Part shown: positions 7,975-19,981 of the stretch, piece after piece | How the letters are laid out: each line of letters begins with the position of its first letter | Numbering within the stretch: position 1 is the stretch's first letter | Assembly: GCF_002760665.1 (NCBI RefSeq) | Contig: NZ_PDOB01000036.1 | Coordinates: forward strand, 1-39,966 | Origin: Massilia psychrophila | Lineage (GTDB): Bacteria > Pseudomonadota > Gammaproteobacteria > Burkholderiales > Burkholderiaceae_D | Reading direction: 5' to 3' | Length of the DNA stretch: 39,966 nt | Made by a program: the position numbers and the translations under genes | The notes under the pieces: generated by a model | Databases searched by the model: none | Told to the model about the DNA's origin: nothing | The model's input: the letters and a program-made list of their open reading frames with translations, nothing else

Positions 7975-8415
7975 TCAATTCAATTTTGGATACAGGATCA
8001 TTTGCGTGCAGCGGAAAATCGCGATCGTCTTGCCGTTCGCCGCGTTGGTGACGACGGCGTCCCACACCTGCGTGGTGCGGCCCAGGTGGGCCGGCTTGGC
8101 CACCACGTCGATGGCGCCATCGCGCGCGGTGCCGAGATGGTTCGATTTCAGTTCGATGGTGGTGAAGTTGTCGGCGCCATCGGGCAGGTTGACGCGGCAG
8201 GCGTAGCCGCAGGCGGTGTCGGCCAACGTCACCACGCTGCCGGCGTGCAGGAAGCCGTTCGGCGCCAGGTGGTGCGGCAAGATGGCCATGCGCGCCGCCA
8301 CTTCGCCGTTGCCGACCCGGGTGATTTGAATGCCGAGGTAACCGGGAAAGTGGCCGACCCCGATGTCGTTCAACTGCTCGGGGGTCATTTCTCTTTTATT
8401 TTCTTTGTTACTCAT
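7975..8415 (-). CDS. PaaI/YdiI-type hotdog-fold acyl-CoA thioesterase
   Basis: A 146-residue single hotdog-domain protein of the PaaI/COG2050 thioesterase group, which hydrolyses acyl- or aryl-CoA thioesters. The active-site loop is recognisable in HHLAPNGFLHAGSVVTLADTACGYA, which has the Asn-Gly-x-x-His-G pattern and a downstream Asp/Thr for catalysis. The strand segment FTTIELKSNHLGTARDG follows. ATG 8415 is chosen for length and for the start of similarity at PGYLGIQI. The natural substrate is not evident. It is the first gene of a two-gene unit with the truncated haemoglobin. Confidence 0.84.
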   Translation of the reverse strand: MSNKENKREMTPEQLNDIGVGHFPGYLGIQITRVGNGEVAARMAILPHHLAPNGFLHAGSVVTLADTACGYACRVNLPDGADNFTTIELKSNHLGTARDGAIDVVAKPAHLGRTTQVWDAVVTNAANGKTIAIFRCTQMILYPKLN

Positions 8416-8480
8416 GATGATTCCTTGAATGGCGCGTCACTGCTTGGTGCGGCCATCTTAGGGGAAATTTGCGCTTGCGC

Positions 8481-8515
8481 GGTAAAAACCGGGGAAGCCC
8501 CCAATAACTTTTACC
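8481..8515 (-). terminator. Intrinsic terminator, nested inverted repeat
   Basis: On the minus strand an inner stem GGGG-loop-CCCC (8501-8491) is followed by GGTTTTT. An outer pair, GGTAAAA (8481-8487) with TTTTACC (8509-8515), encloses it. The position suits termination of the helicase (and long cbb) transcript before the thioesterase gene. Confidence 0.55.
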
Positions 8516-8569
8516 GAATAAATAATTTTATTACTTTTCATCAGCAACATTTAACAGACGAGAACCCCA

Positions 8570-8752
8570 ATGACCCTGGAGTTCGACTGCCGGCGGCCTC
8601 GAAAAGGACGTCGCAAAGGCCAGGGTGAGACTTGCGGCGGCCGAGGCCAGGCTGGCCACCGCGCGCGCAAAGGGCACTTCGATGCCGCGCGTTCGGACGT
8701 CAAGGAAGAAGAGGATGCGCTGCGGCGCATGTTCGTGCAGCGGCGCGGCTGA
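8570..8752 (+). pseudogene. Possible frameshifted small coiled-coil ORF
   Basis: An ATG frame from 8570 to the TGA at 8750-8752 encodes 60 residues, but only its ends look protein-like: MTLEFD at the start and DAARSDVKEEEDALRRMFVQRRG at the end. The middle is better in another frame, which reads GLEKDVAKARVRLAAAEARLA, a strong amphipathic helix with high GC at third positions. Two compensating single-base shifts would restore one coiled-coil protein of about 60 residues. No family was recognised. It may equally be chance in GC-rich DNA. Confidence 0.3.
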
Positions 8753-8756
8753 TCGG

Positions 8757-10724
8757 CTAGCGCTTCTTGCCGCTTCTTTGTTGGCGCGCCGCCGCGTTTT
8801 GCGCCTGCAGCAGCGCATCGACCCGCTCGGAAGCGGCGCGCGACAACGCCTGCGCCAGCTCCACGCTCGGAAAATATTCGCTCTGGCGGTAGGCGATCCA
8901 GGCATATGCCGAATAACGGCGGCAGGCGTCTTCGACCTCCTGCAGGTTCAAGAAGCGCAGCGAGCCGCTGTCGGGTTCGAGCTTGCAGACCCTTTTTTTT
9001 GCCAGCGACGTCGCCCAGTGTTCCCACGCACCCTGCAACGACGGCACCTTGCTTGAAATCGGCACCAGCGAGAGCATGAATTTTTCGGCCACCGTCAGCG
9101 TCAGCGTGTCGAGCCAGATCGCGCGCTCGGACTGTTCGTCGGTAATGCGCGGATAGAAGAAGCCATCCGGCACGTCGATGTTGTGGACGAAGCGCTTGAG
9201 CAGCTTGACCAGCGACGTCTCGTTGGTGACGGCGGCGATGCGGTGCAGGTTTTCGATCGACGGCGCCACCGCGAAACCGCTGGTGGCCAGCGGCGCCAGT
9301 TTTTCCTTCAGCAGCTCGCGCATCACGGCATGGGTGTCGTCGTCGTAGCCGGCAACAAAACCTTCCTCGTGCACGCCGTAACGGCCGGCGCGCCCGGCGA
9401 TCTGGCGCGCCAGCGCGGCCGAGATCTCTTCTTCCTCAACGCCGTTGTACTTGATGGCGGTGGTCATCACGATGCGCGCGATCGGCATGTTCAGGCCCAT
9501 CGCCAGCGCATCGGTGCCGACGACGACGTCGGCCGTGCCGTTGCGAAAGCGCTCGGCCTGGGCGCGCCGCACTTCCGGCGACAGGTTGCCGTACACGGTG
9601 GCTACCGACAGCCCGATGTCGGTGATCATGTCGCGCCACTTGAGCACTTCGCGACGCGAGAAGGCGATGACGGCGTCGCCGCGCTTCAGGTTGCGCAGCT
9701 TGCGCACCGCGCCCGGCTCCATCGCCAGCGGCGCCATGCGCTTGAGCACGTGGACCTCGAGTGGCACCTCGAGGCGCTCGGCCAGCGCCTCGATCGCGCG
9801 CCGCGCTTCCGGCGCGCCGACCAGGTAGACGACAGAAGCCGGCGCGCCGCACACGGCGGCAGTCCAGGCGGCGCCGCGGTCGCGGTCGGCCAGCATCTGG
9901 ATTTCGTCGATCACGGCGACATCGACGCGGGTGCGCGAATCGAGCATTTCGACGGTGCTGGCGACGTGGGTAGCGCCTTCGGCCAGGCGCCGCTCTTCGC
10001 CCGTGACCAGGCTGACCTTGAGCGGCCTGCCGTGCACGAGCGCTGCCTGCATGCGCTCGAAGTTCTCCAGCGCCAGCAGGCGCAGCGGTGCCAGATAGAT
10101 GCCGCTCGGCGCCTTCATCAGCGCTTCCATCGCGCGGTGGGTCTTGCCCGAATTGGTCGGCCCCAGCAGCGCGATGAAGCGGCGCGGCATGCGGCTGGCG
10201 ACGTCGAACGAGGCCGGGTATTCGGCCAGGTTGATGCTTTGCTTGGTGCGCGCGGCGTGGCGTTCTTCCTGTTCGCGTTCGACCGCGTGGATGATGCGCT
10301 GGCGAATGCGGTCGTAGACGTGCTCGGCCGGCTCCGACGTCTCGAGCTCCGCCAACGTGTTCAAAAACGTCATGGCGTCGAAGTCGCAATCGTCGGCCAG
10401 CTCCGCAATCTGGCGCACGAAATCAAACACGCTAACATGCAAGGCCTCGATCGCCGCCGGGCTGGCTCGCTCGAGCACCAGCGCGCGCTGCGCCTGGGGA
10501 GCCATTTTGCGCCACTTGCCCGGCTTGGCCAGCACGCCATGCGCCGGCACCAGTTGGTAGGGCACGCGCAGGTCTTGGTATTTGACGAGGCCAGTAAAAC
10601 GGACGAACACCCGGCCTTCCATCTTGACGAGGCGCACGCCGAGCGCGGCGAGCTCGGCACTCAGTACGGCGTCGTTGGTGTCATCGTCTTCGTCGGGCAA
10701 GGGAAAAATCGGGTCGGTCTTCAT
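8757..10724 (-). CDS. SUV3-like DExH-box RNA helicase
   Basis: A 655-residue superfamily-2 helicase resembling SUV3, the mitochondrial degradosome RNA helicase. Walker A is GPTNSGKT (188-195), identical in style to SUV3. Motif II is DEIQM (273-277) instead of DEAD/DEAH, again as in SUV3. Motif VI is QIAGRAGRYG. The N-terminal about 170 residues carry no recognisable domain, and the C-terminus ends in a basic tail (RQQRSGKKR). It begins 20 nt after the cbbZ stop on the same strand, so it may be read through from the Calvin-cycle operon. A role in RNA turnover is known for the family, but any link to carbon fixation is inference. Confidence 0.85.
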   Translation of the reverse strand: MKTDPIFPLPDEDDDTNDAVLSAELAALGVRLVKMEGRVFVRFTGLVKYQDLRVPYQLVPAHGVLAKPGKWRKMAPQAQRALVLERASPAAIEALHVSVFDFVRQIAELADDCDFDAMTFLNTLAELETSEPAEHVYDRIRQRIIHAVEREQEERHAARTKQSINLAEYPASFDVASRMPRRFIALLGPTNSGKTHRAMEALMKAPSGIYLAPLRLLALENFERMQAALVHGRPLKVSLVTGEERRLAEGATHVASTVEMLDSRTRVDVAVIDEIQMLADRDRGAAWTAAVCGAPASVVYLVGAPEARRAIEALAERLEVPLEVHVLKRMAPLAMEPGAVRKLRNLKRGDAVIAFSRREVLKWRDMITDIGLSVATVYGNLSPEVRRAQAERFRNGTADVVVGTDALAMGLNMPIARIVMTTAIKYNGVEEEEISAALARQIAGRAGRYGVHEEGFVAGYDDDTHAVMRELLKEKLAPLATSGFAVAPSIENLHRIAAVTNETSLVKLLKRFVHNIDVPDGFFYPRITDEQSERAIWLDTLTLTVAEKFMLSLVPISSKVPSLQGAWEHWATSLAKKRVCKLEPDSGSLRFLNLQEVEDACRRYSAYAWIAYRQSEYFPSVELAQALSRAASERVDALLQAQNAAARQQRSGKKR

Positions 10725-10744
10725 GGCGAAAAAACAGGGTAGGT

Positions 10745-11461
10745 TTATTCGCTACTATATCGCACCTCCGATACAGCGCCCAATTTTGCGCGCGCCGACA
10801 GCAGCGCCGGCATCTCGGCCAGCGAATCGATGAAGACGGCGCCCCGCATGCCGACGGCGGCGTGCCCGCCCGGCCCCGGATAGCCATAGCGCACGATGTA
10901 GACCGGCATCTGCGCGGCCAGCGCGGCGGCCACGTCGACAGCCGAGTCGCCCACCAGCACGCCCAGCGCGGGATCAAGCCCCATTTCGCGGCAGGCGTGT
11001 AGCAGCGGCTCAGCGTACGGCTTCATGTAGGCGATGGTGTCGCCGGCCACCACGGTCTCGAGATAGGGGGCCAGGCCGCTGATCGCCAGCAGAAAATTGG
11101 TCGCTTTCTCGGGCTTGTTGGTCACGCAGCCAAGGCGGTAGCCGGCGCGCCGCAGCGCGTCCAGCCCCTCGACCACGCCGGGGAACACGTTGCCGAAGCG
11201 GCCGTTGGTGTCCTCGTAGTGCCGATGAAACAAACCCTGTGCACGTTCCTCGTCGACTGCCGGCGCGAGCGAACACGCCGCCAGCACCCGCCGCACCAGG
11301 GTCGGCACGCCGTTGCCGATGAAGCCACTGATGGTTTTCGATGGCAACGGCGCCGCGCCGAGCGCGCCCAGCATGCGGTTGGCCGCCTCGACGATGTCGG
11401 GCGCGCTGTCGACCAGGGTGCCGTCAAGGTCGATCAAGACCGCTCGTTCATGGGCACCCAT
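10745..11461 (-). CDS. cbbZ: Phosphoglycolate phosphatase, HAD family (CbbZ/Gph)
   Basis: A 238-residue HAD hydrolase that removes phosphate from 2-phosphoglycolate, the toxic product of RuBisCO oxygenation. HAD motif I is [15 protein letters not shown] (nucleophile Asp11, general acid Asp13). Motif II/III are in [15 protein letters not shown]. Motif IV is [14 protein letters not shown]. Length and cap region fit Gph. Its ATG overlaps the transketolase stop by one base (TGATG), giving translational coupling, and the gene sits in the cbb order T-Z known from Cupriavidus and relatives. The shorter distance to the helicase (20 nt) suggests transcription continues downstream. Confidence 0.9.
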   Translation of the reverse strand: MGAHERAVLIDLDGTLVDSAPDIVEAANRMLGALGAAPLPSKTISGFIGNGVPTLVRRVLAACSLAPAVDEERAQGLFHRHYEDTNGRFGNVFPGVVEGLDALRRAGYRLGCVTNKPEKATNFLLAISGLAPYLETVVAGDTIAYMKPYAEPLLHACREMGLDPALGVLVGDSAVDVAAALAAQMPVYIVRYGYPGPGGHAAVGMRGAVFIDSLAEMPALLSARAKLGAVSEVRYSSE

Positions 11462-13494
11462 CACACGCCCTTGACGACGGTCAGCGCGCATGTCGCCACG
11501 TGCGCCGCGGTGATGCCGAAATGGGCATACAGCTGTTCGGCCGGAGCCGACTCGCCGAAGCTGTCGAGTCCGACTGCGATGCCGTGCTCGCCCACCACCG
11601 CGCGCCAGAACCAGGTGACGCCGGCTTCGACGCTCACCCGCGGCACGCCGGGCGGCAGCACCGCGTCGCGATAGGCTGTGCTTTGCGCATAAAACGTTTC
11701 GACGCACGGCATCGAGACGACCCGCGCCGACACGTTTTCAAGCGCCAGCTGGTGCGCTGCCGCCACCGCGATTTCCACTTCCGAGCCGGTGGCGATCAAC
11801 ACTATATGTGGCAACGCCGGCGCCTGCGGCGCATCGGCCAGCACGTAGCCGCCCAAGGCAATAGCGTCGATTTGCTGCGCCGTGCGGTCGAACGGCGCCA
11901 GCGCCTGGCGCGACAGCACCAGGCAGGTGGGGCCATCATGGCGCTGCAACGCCGCCTGCCAGGCAACCGCCGTCTCGACGCCGTCGCAAGGGCGCCACAG
12001 CCGGTTATTCGGGATCAGGCGCAGGCTGGCCATGTGTTCGACCGGCTGGTGGGTCGGCCCGTCTTCGCCCAGACCAATCGAGTCGTGCGTCAAGACGTGG
12101 ATGACGCGCTGCTTCATCAAGGCCGCCATCCGAATCGCATTCCTCGAGTAATCCGAGAACGTGAGAAAAGTGCCGCCGAACGGAATGAAACCACCGTGCA
12201 GCGCGATACCGTTCATCATCGCCGCCATGCCGAACTCGCGCACCCCATAGCTGAGATAGTTGCCGCTGCCATTGGCCTGGATGCGTACCGATGCCTTCAC
12301 GTTGGTCAAATTGGAGCCGGTCAGGTCGGCCGAGCCGCCGAAAAATTCGGGCAGCGCCGCGCTGATATGTTCGAGCACGATTTGCGAAGCCTTGCGGGTT
12401 GCCACCTTGTTGTGCAGCTCGCCCGGCTGGCGCAGCAGTTGCGCGAACTGTTCGGACAAAACGGTCGGCAGGGTGCCCGCGCTGCGCCGTTCGAGCTCCA
12501 ACGCCAGCGCCGGATAGGCGGCGCGGTAGCTGGCGAATGTCTGGTCCCATGCTGTTTGGCGGGCACGGCCGGCTTCGCGCGCGTCCCACGCAGCGGCAAT
12601 GTGCGGCGGTATCTCGAACGGCGCCGCCGTCCATTGACGCGCGAGCCGCATGGCGGTGATTTCATCGACTCCGAGCGGGGCGCCGTGGACGTCGTGGCCG
12701 CCGGCCTTGGTCGGCGCACCTTTGCCGATGACGGTCTTGCAGCAGATCAGGGTAGGGCGGCTGTGTTGCAGGCTGGACTGAGCACACGCGTCGAAAATGG
12801 CGCGGTCGAGCGCGTCGGCGTCATGGCCGTCGACGGCGGCGATCACGTTCCAGCCGTAGGCGGCGAAGCGCTGCGGCGTGTCGTCGGTGAACCAGCCCTT
12901 GACGTCGCCGTCGATCGAAATGCCGTTATCGTCGTAAAACACGACTAATTTGCCCAGTCCCAAGGTGCCGGCGAGCGAACAGACTTCGTGGCTGATGCCC
13001 TCCATCAAACAGCCATCGCCGACAAACACGTAAGTGCGATGGTCGATGACGTCGTGGCCGGGGCGATTGAAGGCGGCTGCCAGCATTTTTTCGGCCAGCG
13101 CCATGCCGACCGCGTTGGCCAGGCCCTGGCCGAGTGGGCCGGTGGTGGTTTCGACGCCCGGTGTGATGCCCACTTCCGGATGGCCGGGGGTACGCGCATG
13201 CAGTTGGCGAAATTGCTTGATGTCTTCTACGGCCACATCGTAGCCGGTCAGGTGCAGCAAGCCGTACAGCAACATCGAGGCGTGGCCGTTGGACAGCACG
13301 AAGCGGTCGCGGTTGAGCCACTTGGGGTCGGCCGGGTTATGGCGCAGGTGGCGCCGCCACAGCACGTCGGCCATGTCGGCCATGCCCATCGGCGCGCCCG
13401 GATGGCCGGAGTTGGCTTGTTGGACGGCATCGGCGGCGAGGAAGCGCAGGCAATCGGCGCTGGCATCAACCATGGTCTTGTCAGGAGCGTTCAT
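11461..13494 (-). CDS. cbbT: Transketolase (CbbT)
   Basis: A 677-residue transketolase, full length for the family. It transfers two-carbon ketol units between sugar phosphates in the regeneration phase of the Calvin cycle, using thiamine diphosphate. The N-terminal segment [22 protein letters not shown] is the transketolase signature. [13 protein letters not shown] carries the GDG...N cofactor and metal motif. The second signature is [21 protein letters not shown], containing the catalytic-type His. It lies 12 nt after cbbP and overlaps cbbZ by one base. Whether the genome also has a housekeeping tkt cannot be seen here. Confidence 0.95.
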   Translation of the reverse strand: MNAPDKTMVDASADCLRFLAADAVQQANSGHPGAPMGMADMADVLWRRHLRHNPADPKWLNRDRFVLSNGHASMLLYGLLHLTGYDVAVEDIKQFRQLHARTPGHPEVGITPGVETTTGPLGQGLANAVGMALAEKMLAAAFNRPGHDVIDHRTYVFVGDGCLMEGISHEVCSLAGTLGLGKLVVFYDDNGISIDGDVKGWFTDDTPQRFAAYGWNVIAAVDGHDADALDRAIFDACAQSSLQHSRPTLICCKTVIGKGAPTKAGGHDVHGAPLGVDEITAMRLARQWTAAPFEIPPHIAAAWDAREAGRARQTAWDQTFASYRAAYPALALELERRSAGTLPTVLSEQFAQLLRQPGELHNKVATRKASQIVLEHISAALPEFFGGSADLTGSNLTNVKASVRIQANGSGNYLSYGVREFGMAAMMNGIALHGGFIPFGGTFLTFSDYSRNAIRMAALMKQRVIHVLTHDSIGLGEDGPTHQPVEHMASLRLIPNNRLWRPCDGVETAVAWQAALQRHDGPTCLVLSRQALAPFDRTAQQIDAIALGGYVLADAPQAPALPHIVLIATGSEVEIAVAAAHQLALENVSARVVSMPCVETFYAQSTAYRDAVLPPGVPRVSVEAGVTWFWRAVVGEHGIAVGLDSFGESAPAEQLYAHFGITAAHVATCALTVVKGV

Positions 13495-13506
13495 GAGGTG
13501 CCTTTT

Positions 13507-14388
13507 TTAGTTGTCGAGGGCGCGCTTTTTGCGCTCCATCATGCGCAGGATGAAGGGCGTAAAAATGAGCTGCATCGCCAGTTCCATCTTGCCGCCAGGG
13601 ACCACGATGGTGTTGGCGCGCGACATGAACGAAGCTTGCACCATGTTCAGCAGGTACTGAAAATCGATGCCTTTGGGATTGGCAAAACGGATCACTACGA
13701 AGCTTTCGTCGGGCGCCGGAATTTCGCGCGCGATAAAAGGATTCGACGTGTCGACGCACGGCACACGCTGGAAATTGACGTGGGTGTGGGTGAACTGCGG
13801 GCAGATGTGGTTCACGTAATCGGGCATGCGGCGCAGGATGGTGTCGGTCACCGCCTCGGTCGAATAACCGCGCTTGGACTTGTCGCGCCACAGCTTCTGG
13901 ATCCATTCCAGGTTAATCACCGGCACCACGCCGATCAGCAAATCCGGATGCCGGGCGATGTCGACGGTGTCGTTGACGACGCCGCCATGCAAGCCTTCGT
14001 AGAACAGCAGGTCGCTGTCGCCGGGAATGTCTTCCCACTGCGTAAACGTGCCGGGCTCTTGCTGGTACGGCGCCGCCTCCCCGGCATCGTGCAAGTACTT
14101 GCGATGGCGCGCCGTGCCGCTGCGGGCATAATCGCGAAACAGCGCCTCCAATTCGGCGAACAAGTTGGTGTCCGGGCCAAAATGGCTGAAGCTCATGTCG
14201 CCGATCTGTTCGGCGGCGGCCAGCTTTTCCTTCATCTCCGCGCGGTCGTAGCGGTGAAAACTGTCTCCTTCGATGACGACGGACTTGATCTTTTCTCGGC
14301 GAAAAATCGCTTCGAAGGTGTGCGTGACGGACGTGGTGCCGGCGCCGGAGGAGCCGGTAATGGCGATGATCGGATGACGTTCGGACAT
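13507..14388 (-). CDS. cbbP: Phosphoribulokinase (CbbP), class I
   Basis: A 293-residue phosphoribulokinase of the proteobacterial octameric class. It phosphorylates ribulose 5-phosphate to ribulose 1,5-bisphosphate and is a diagnostic Calvin-cycle enzyme. The P-loop is GSSGAGTTS (12-20). The substrate-binding segment VVIEGDSFHRYDRAEMKE follows. FYEGLHGGVV and the HPDLLIGVVPVINLEWIQKLWRDK stretch are typical. The start at 14388 leads directly into the conserved ERHPIIAITG. It is separated from cbbF by 34 nt and from cbbT by 12 nt. Confidence 0.96.
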   Translation of the reverse strand: MSERHPIIAITGSSGAGTTSVTHTFEAIFRREKIKSVVIEGDSFHRYDRAEMKEKLAAAEQIGDMSFSHFGPDTNLFAELEALFRDYARSGTARHRKYLHDAGEAAPYQQEPGTFTQWEDIPGDSDLLFYEGLHGGVVNDTVDIARHPDLLIGVVPVINLEWIQKLWRDKSKRGYSTEAVTDTILRRMPDYVNHICPQFTHTHVNFQRVPCVDTSNPFIAREIPAPDESFVVIRFANPKGIDFQYLLNMVQASFMSRANTIVVPGGKMELAMQLIFTPFILRMMERKKRALDN

Positions 14389-14422
14389 GATGGGCTTTCA
14401 AGTAGAGGTTCGGGCAAGGGCA

Positions 14423-15499
<1,077 letters not shown>

Positions 15500-15530
15500 T
15501 GCTGTCTCCTATTGGTTGAATATATTGAAA

Positions 15531-16238
15531 TTAGTCTTGACCGGCGTGGGCGCGCAGGCGCTGCAACACGCCGCGGTAGCCGCCATCGGCATCCGGCGCG
15601 CCGAACACGGCGCTGCCGGCGACAAACGTGTCGGCCCCGGCGGCGCGGATGGCGCCAATATTGTCGACCGTGACGCCGCCATCGACCTGCAGCCAGATGG
15701 GCTGGCCGCCGCTGGCAACGTGGGCCTCGATGCGCGCGCGCGCCGCTGCCAGCTTCGGCAAGGTGGCGGTAATGAATTTCTGGCCGCCGAAGCCGGGATT
15801 GACGCTCATCAGCAAAATCATGTCGAGCTTGTCCATCACGTGGTCCAACACGGCCAGCGACGTGGCTGGATTAAGGGCCAGGCCGGCCTTGCAGCCGAGC
15901 TCGCGGATCATGCCGAGGGTGCGGTCGACGTGGCGGCTCGCCTCCGGGTGAAACGTGATGATGCGCGCGCCGGCCTGGGCGAACAGGGGAATGAGCGCAT
16001 CGACCGGCTCGACCATCAGGTGGACGTCGAGGGGAATGCTGACGTGCGGGCGGATCGCCGCGCACACCAGCGGGCCGATGGTGAGATTGGGGACGTAATG
16101 GTTGTCCATCACGTCGACGTGCACCAGGTCGGCGCCGCCGGCCTCGATGGCGCGCACTTCTTCGCCCAGGCGGGCAAAGTCGGCCGACAGGATCGACGGC
16201 GCGAGCCGGATTGCTTGGGTTTTCATCGCAGTGTTCAT
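15531..16238 (-). CDS. cbbE: Ribulose-phosphate 3-epimerase (CbbE/Rpe)
   Basis: A 235-residue TIM-barrel enzyme that interconverts xylulose 5-phosphate and ribulose 5-phosphate. Family signatures are [19 protein letters not shown], the zinc/active-site region [26 protein letters not shown]-type strand ([11 protein letters not shown]), and [14 protein letters not shown] chose ATG 16238, which has AAGGCGG upstream and lies one base after the cbbY stop. ATG 16226 (MKTQ) is a possible alternative, and the longer upstream frame overlaps cbbY and lacks similarity. Confidence 0.94.
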   Translation of the reverse strand: MNTAMKTQAIRLAPSILSADFARLGEEVRAIEAGGADLVHVDVMDNHYVPNLTIGPLVCAAIRPHVSIPLDVHLMVEPVDALIPLFAQAGARIITFHPEASRHVDRTLGMIRELGCKAGLALNPATSLAVLDHVMDKLDMILLMSVNPGFGGQKFITATLPKLAAARARIEAHVASGGQPIWLQVDGGVTVDNIGAIRAAGADTFVAGSAVFGAPDADGGYRGVLQRLRAHAGQD

Positions 16239-16239
16239 G

Positions 16240-17004
16240 TCACGCCGCCTTGGTAATCGTTGTCTGGTGCCAGCGACGCAGCGCCGCCAGGTCGACCCAG
16301 CGCACGCTGGCGCCGGCAACTGGAGAGTCGAGCGGTTGTTCGGGGTCGCCCAGGTGCGGCAGCAGCATCAAGGCGCCACCCAATTGATGACTGCGGGTGT
16401 AGGCGGTCGGCGTGACGACGGTTGGAATGCCGGCCGCGCGGGCGGCCTGCAAGCCGTTGTGCGAATCCTCGAAGGCGATGCATTCGTCCGCGCGCAGGTT
16501 CAATTTGGCAAGCGCCGCCAGGTAGACGTCCGGCGCCGGCTTCTTGTTGGCGACGCTGCCGGCGTCGCATACGCAAGCGAACAGCGCGCGCCAATTGCTG
16601 CCCAGCGGCGTGCGCAGCAGCGCGTCGACGTTGGCCGGCGTGGTGGTGGTGGCGATCGCCACGGCCAGGCGCGCTTCGCCCGCCGCGCGGATCAGGCGCA
16701 GGATGCCCGGGCGCAGCGGCAACTGGCCGGCGCCGACCAGGGCGTCGTAATGGCGCGTCTTGATGGCGTGCACGGCGTCGATGGTGGACCTGGCATGGCT
16801 GTCGCCGGCATGCTCCGGGTCGACCAGCTGCCAGTAGTACTGCAGCCGTTCCTTGCCGCCGGCGACGTCGAGCAGGCTGGCGTACAGCGACTCGTGCCAG
16901 TGCCAGTCGAGGCCGACCTCGCGGAAGGCGGCATTGAACGCCTGCCGGTGCGCGCTTTCGGTATCGGCCAAGGTGCCGTCGACGTCGAAGATCAGCGCTT
17001 TCAT
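16240..17004 (-). CDS. cbbY: CbbY, HAD-family xylulose-1,5-bisphosphate phosphatase
   Basis: A 254-residue HAD phosphatase. CbbY destroys xylulose 1,5-bisphosphate, a misfire inhibitor of red-type RuBisCO, and usually sits next to cbbX. Motif I is [22 protein letters not shown], with nucleophile Asp8 and acid Asp10. Motif II/III regions are [14 protein letters not shown] and [16 protein letters not shown]. Motif IV is [14 protein letters not shown]. The start ATG overlaps the cbbX stop by ATGA. Together with cbbX it forms the RuBisCO repair pair, and it is distinct from the second HAD phosphatase, cbbZ, at the operon end. Confidence 0.93.
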   Translation of the reverse strand: MKALIFDVDGTLADTESAHRQAFNAAFREVGLDWHWHESLYASLLDVAGGKERLQYYWQLVDPEHAGDSHARSTIDAVHAIKTRHYDALVGAGQLPLRPGILRLIRAAGEARLAVAIATTTTPANVDALLRTPLGSNWRALFACVCDAGSVANKKPAPDVYLAALAKLNLRADECIAFEDSHNGLQAARAAGIPTVVTPTAYTRSHQLGGALMLLPHLGDPEQPLDSPVAGASVRWVDLAALRRWHQTTITKAA

Positions 17005-17918
17005 GGCGCGCCCTTGGCATCGGCAAACACGCGGCTGGCCAGCAGGTCGGCGGCGGTAATGGTGGTCAAGGTGACTTCGTCGGCCAGCGCGTCGCTTTGG
17101 CCCATCAGGCGCGAGGCGTGCCGCAGCCGCGCCCGGTCGAGCGCGTTACGCACGCTGCGGGCGTTGGCGAAATGCGGCTGGGCCATGCGCCGCTCCAGGT
17201 AGGCGGCGAACACGTGTACTGCCTCGTCGTCGAAGCGGTAGTGCATGGCGGCGAGCATCAGGTCGGCGATTTTCCCCAGTTCGTCGACGCCGTAATCGGG
17301 AAAGTCGATATGGTGGGCAATGCGCGACGACATGCCGGGATTGGAGGCGAAAAACGTGTCCATCCGGTCCTTGTAGCCGGCCAGGATGACGACCAGGTCG
17401 TCGCGGTTGTTTTCCATCACCTGCAGCAGGATTTCGATCGCCTCCTGGCCGTAGTCGCGCTCGTTTTCGGGCCGGTACAGATAATAGGCTTCGTCGATGA
17501 ACAGCACGCCGCCCATCGCCCGTTTCAGCACTTCGCGCGTTTTCGGCGCGGTGTGGCCGATGTACTGGCCGACCAGGTCGTCGCGCGTCACCGCCACCAG
17601 GTGGCCTTTGCGCACATACCCGAGCTGGTGCAGGATGGCCGCCATGCGCAGCGCGACCGTCGTCTTGCCGGTACCGGGATTGCCCGAGAAGCACATGTGC
17701 AGGCTGGGCGCGCCGGCCGACAAGCCGCGTTCGGTGCGCAGCTTGTCGACCAGCAGCAGCGCGGCGATGTCGCGAATGCGCCCCTTGACAGGCGCCAGGC
17801 CGATCAGCTCACGGTCTAACTGGGCCAGCAGCTCGGTGATGCCGGAGGCCGCCAGCGCAGCGGCAAAGGCATTACCGGGCGCAGGCGCGGGATGATCGGG
17901 AAGGTCGCGGGTGTCCAT
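17001..17918 (-). CDS. cbbX: CbbX, red-type RuBisCO activase (AAA+)
   Basis: A 305-residue AAA+ ATPase that pulls on the large-subunit C-terminus to release inhibitory sugar phosphates from form IC RuBisCO. Walker A is GNPGTGKT (79-86), Walker B is [10 protein letters not shown] (about 138-147). The pore-loop region [23 protein letters not shown] is typical of CbbX. The ending ([14 protein letters not shown]) matches the family. It follows cbbS by 15 nt and overlaps cbbY by 4 nt. Confidence 0.96.
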   Translation of the reverse strand: MDTRDLPDHPAPAPGNAFAAALAASGITELLAQLDRELIGLAPVKGRIRDIAALLLVDKLRTERGLSAGAPSLHMCFSGNPGTGKTTVALRMAAILHQLGYVRKGHLVAVTRDDLVGQYIGHTAPKTREVLKRAMGGVLFIDEAYYLYRPENERDYGQEAIEILLQVMENNRDDLVVILAGYKDRMDTFFASNPGMSSRIAHHIDFPDYGVDELGKIADLMLAAMHYRFDDEAVHVFAAYLERRMAQPHFANARSVRNALDRARLRHASRLMGQSDALADEVTLTTITAADLLASRVFADAKGAP

Positions 17919-17933
17919 GACGGCCTCGCCGCG

Positions 17934-18353
17934 CTAGTAGCGCGCGCCTTCCGGATTGGCTTGCACGGCGTAGCTCTCGATGCTGTAGCGTACCGTGCGC
18001 CCTTCGACTTCATGGCGCAGCAACCTGAAACCCGGCTCGACCTTGGGGCGGTTGACGATAAAGGCCATGACGATCGATTCGGTGCCGGCGCTCGAATCGA
18101 ACGCCGTCACGCGGATGTAGTAGTTGGCGAAGCTGTCGCGGCAGCGCGCCAGTTCATCCATGATGCCGGCCGGGTCGCGCACATCGAACATGGGCGGGCC
18201 GAACATTTCCCAGTAGGTGTTGCGCGGGTGCGGATCGTCCGTGTATTCGATCGCCAGCGCCCAGCCTTTGGCCAGGCAATAGTCGATCTGCCGGGCGATT
18301 TGAACGTCGGTCAGATCGGGCAAAAATGAAAACGTGCCTTGAGTGATGCGCAT
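17934..18353 (-). CDS. cbbS: RuBisCO small subunit, form IC (CbbS)
   Basis: A 139-residue RuBisCO small subunit. The N-terminus MRITQGTFSFLPDLTD and the segment QIDYCLAKGWALAIEYTDDPHPRNTYWEMFG are characteristic of red-type small subunits. The C-terminal extension (LLRHEVEGRTVRYSIESY) is the extra beta-hairpin that fills the central channel in form IC/ID enzymes. It lies 41 nt downstream of cbbL, the usual spacing. Confidence 0.97.
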   Translation of the reverse strand: MRITQGTFSFLPDLTDVQIARQIDYCLAKGWALAIEYTDDPHPRNTYWEMFGPPMFDVRDPAGIMDELARCRDSFANYYIRVTAFDSSAGTESIVMAFIVNRPKVEPGFRLLRHEVEGRTVRYSIESYAVQANPEGARY

Positions 18354-18394
18354 GATGTGTCCTCTTTAATGTAAACCGTGGTCAGAAATCGCGC

Positions 18395-19933
<1,539 letters not shown>

Positions 19934-19934
<1 letters not shown>

Positions 19935-19960
19935 TCAATTTGATAAATGCTTGCATAAGA
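19934..19960. promoter_or_regulatory. Candidate CbbR operator (LysR-type dyads)
   Basis: Two adjacent dyads lie between the divergent cbbL and cbbR genes: ATCAA-T-TTGAT (19934-19944, perfect) and ATGC-TT-GCAT (19947-19956). A T-N11-A arrangement is found at 19948-19960. They sit directly upstream of the proposed cbbL -35 element, the usual place for a LysR-type activator, and would also allow autoregulation of cbbR. Confidence 0.5.
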
Positions 19961-19981
19961 AATCACTGATAGGTCGCCGCC

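Larger units (their letters stand above)
8416..8756. other. 341-bp gap between helicase and thioesterase genes
   Basis: This gap holds a nested inverted repeat that should end the helicase/cbb transcript (8481-8515). It also holds what looks like the remains of a small coiled-coil gene on the plus strand (8570-8752). The AT-rich stretch 8500-8550 contains no convincing promoter pair on either strand. Confidence 0.5.

Noticed and set aside
9183-10742. Long plus-strand open frame (519 codons) opposite the helicase gene
   Set aside because: It is the antisense shadow of a well-supported helicase. The residues are His/Arg/Gln-rich without any motif. The same holds for the long frames at 460-1410, 11341-12948, 12988-14457, 14387-15673, 31828-33648 and 37347-38564, which mirror rsmI, transketolase, PRK, FBPase, xoxF and lipA.
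10745-11461. cbbZ and cbbY as duplicates of one gene
   Set aside because: Both are HAD phosphatases but differ in cap region and motif context, and both positions (after cbbX, after cbbT) are standard for separate enzymes.
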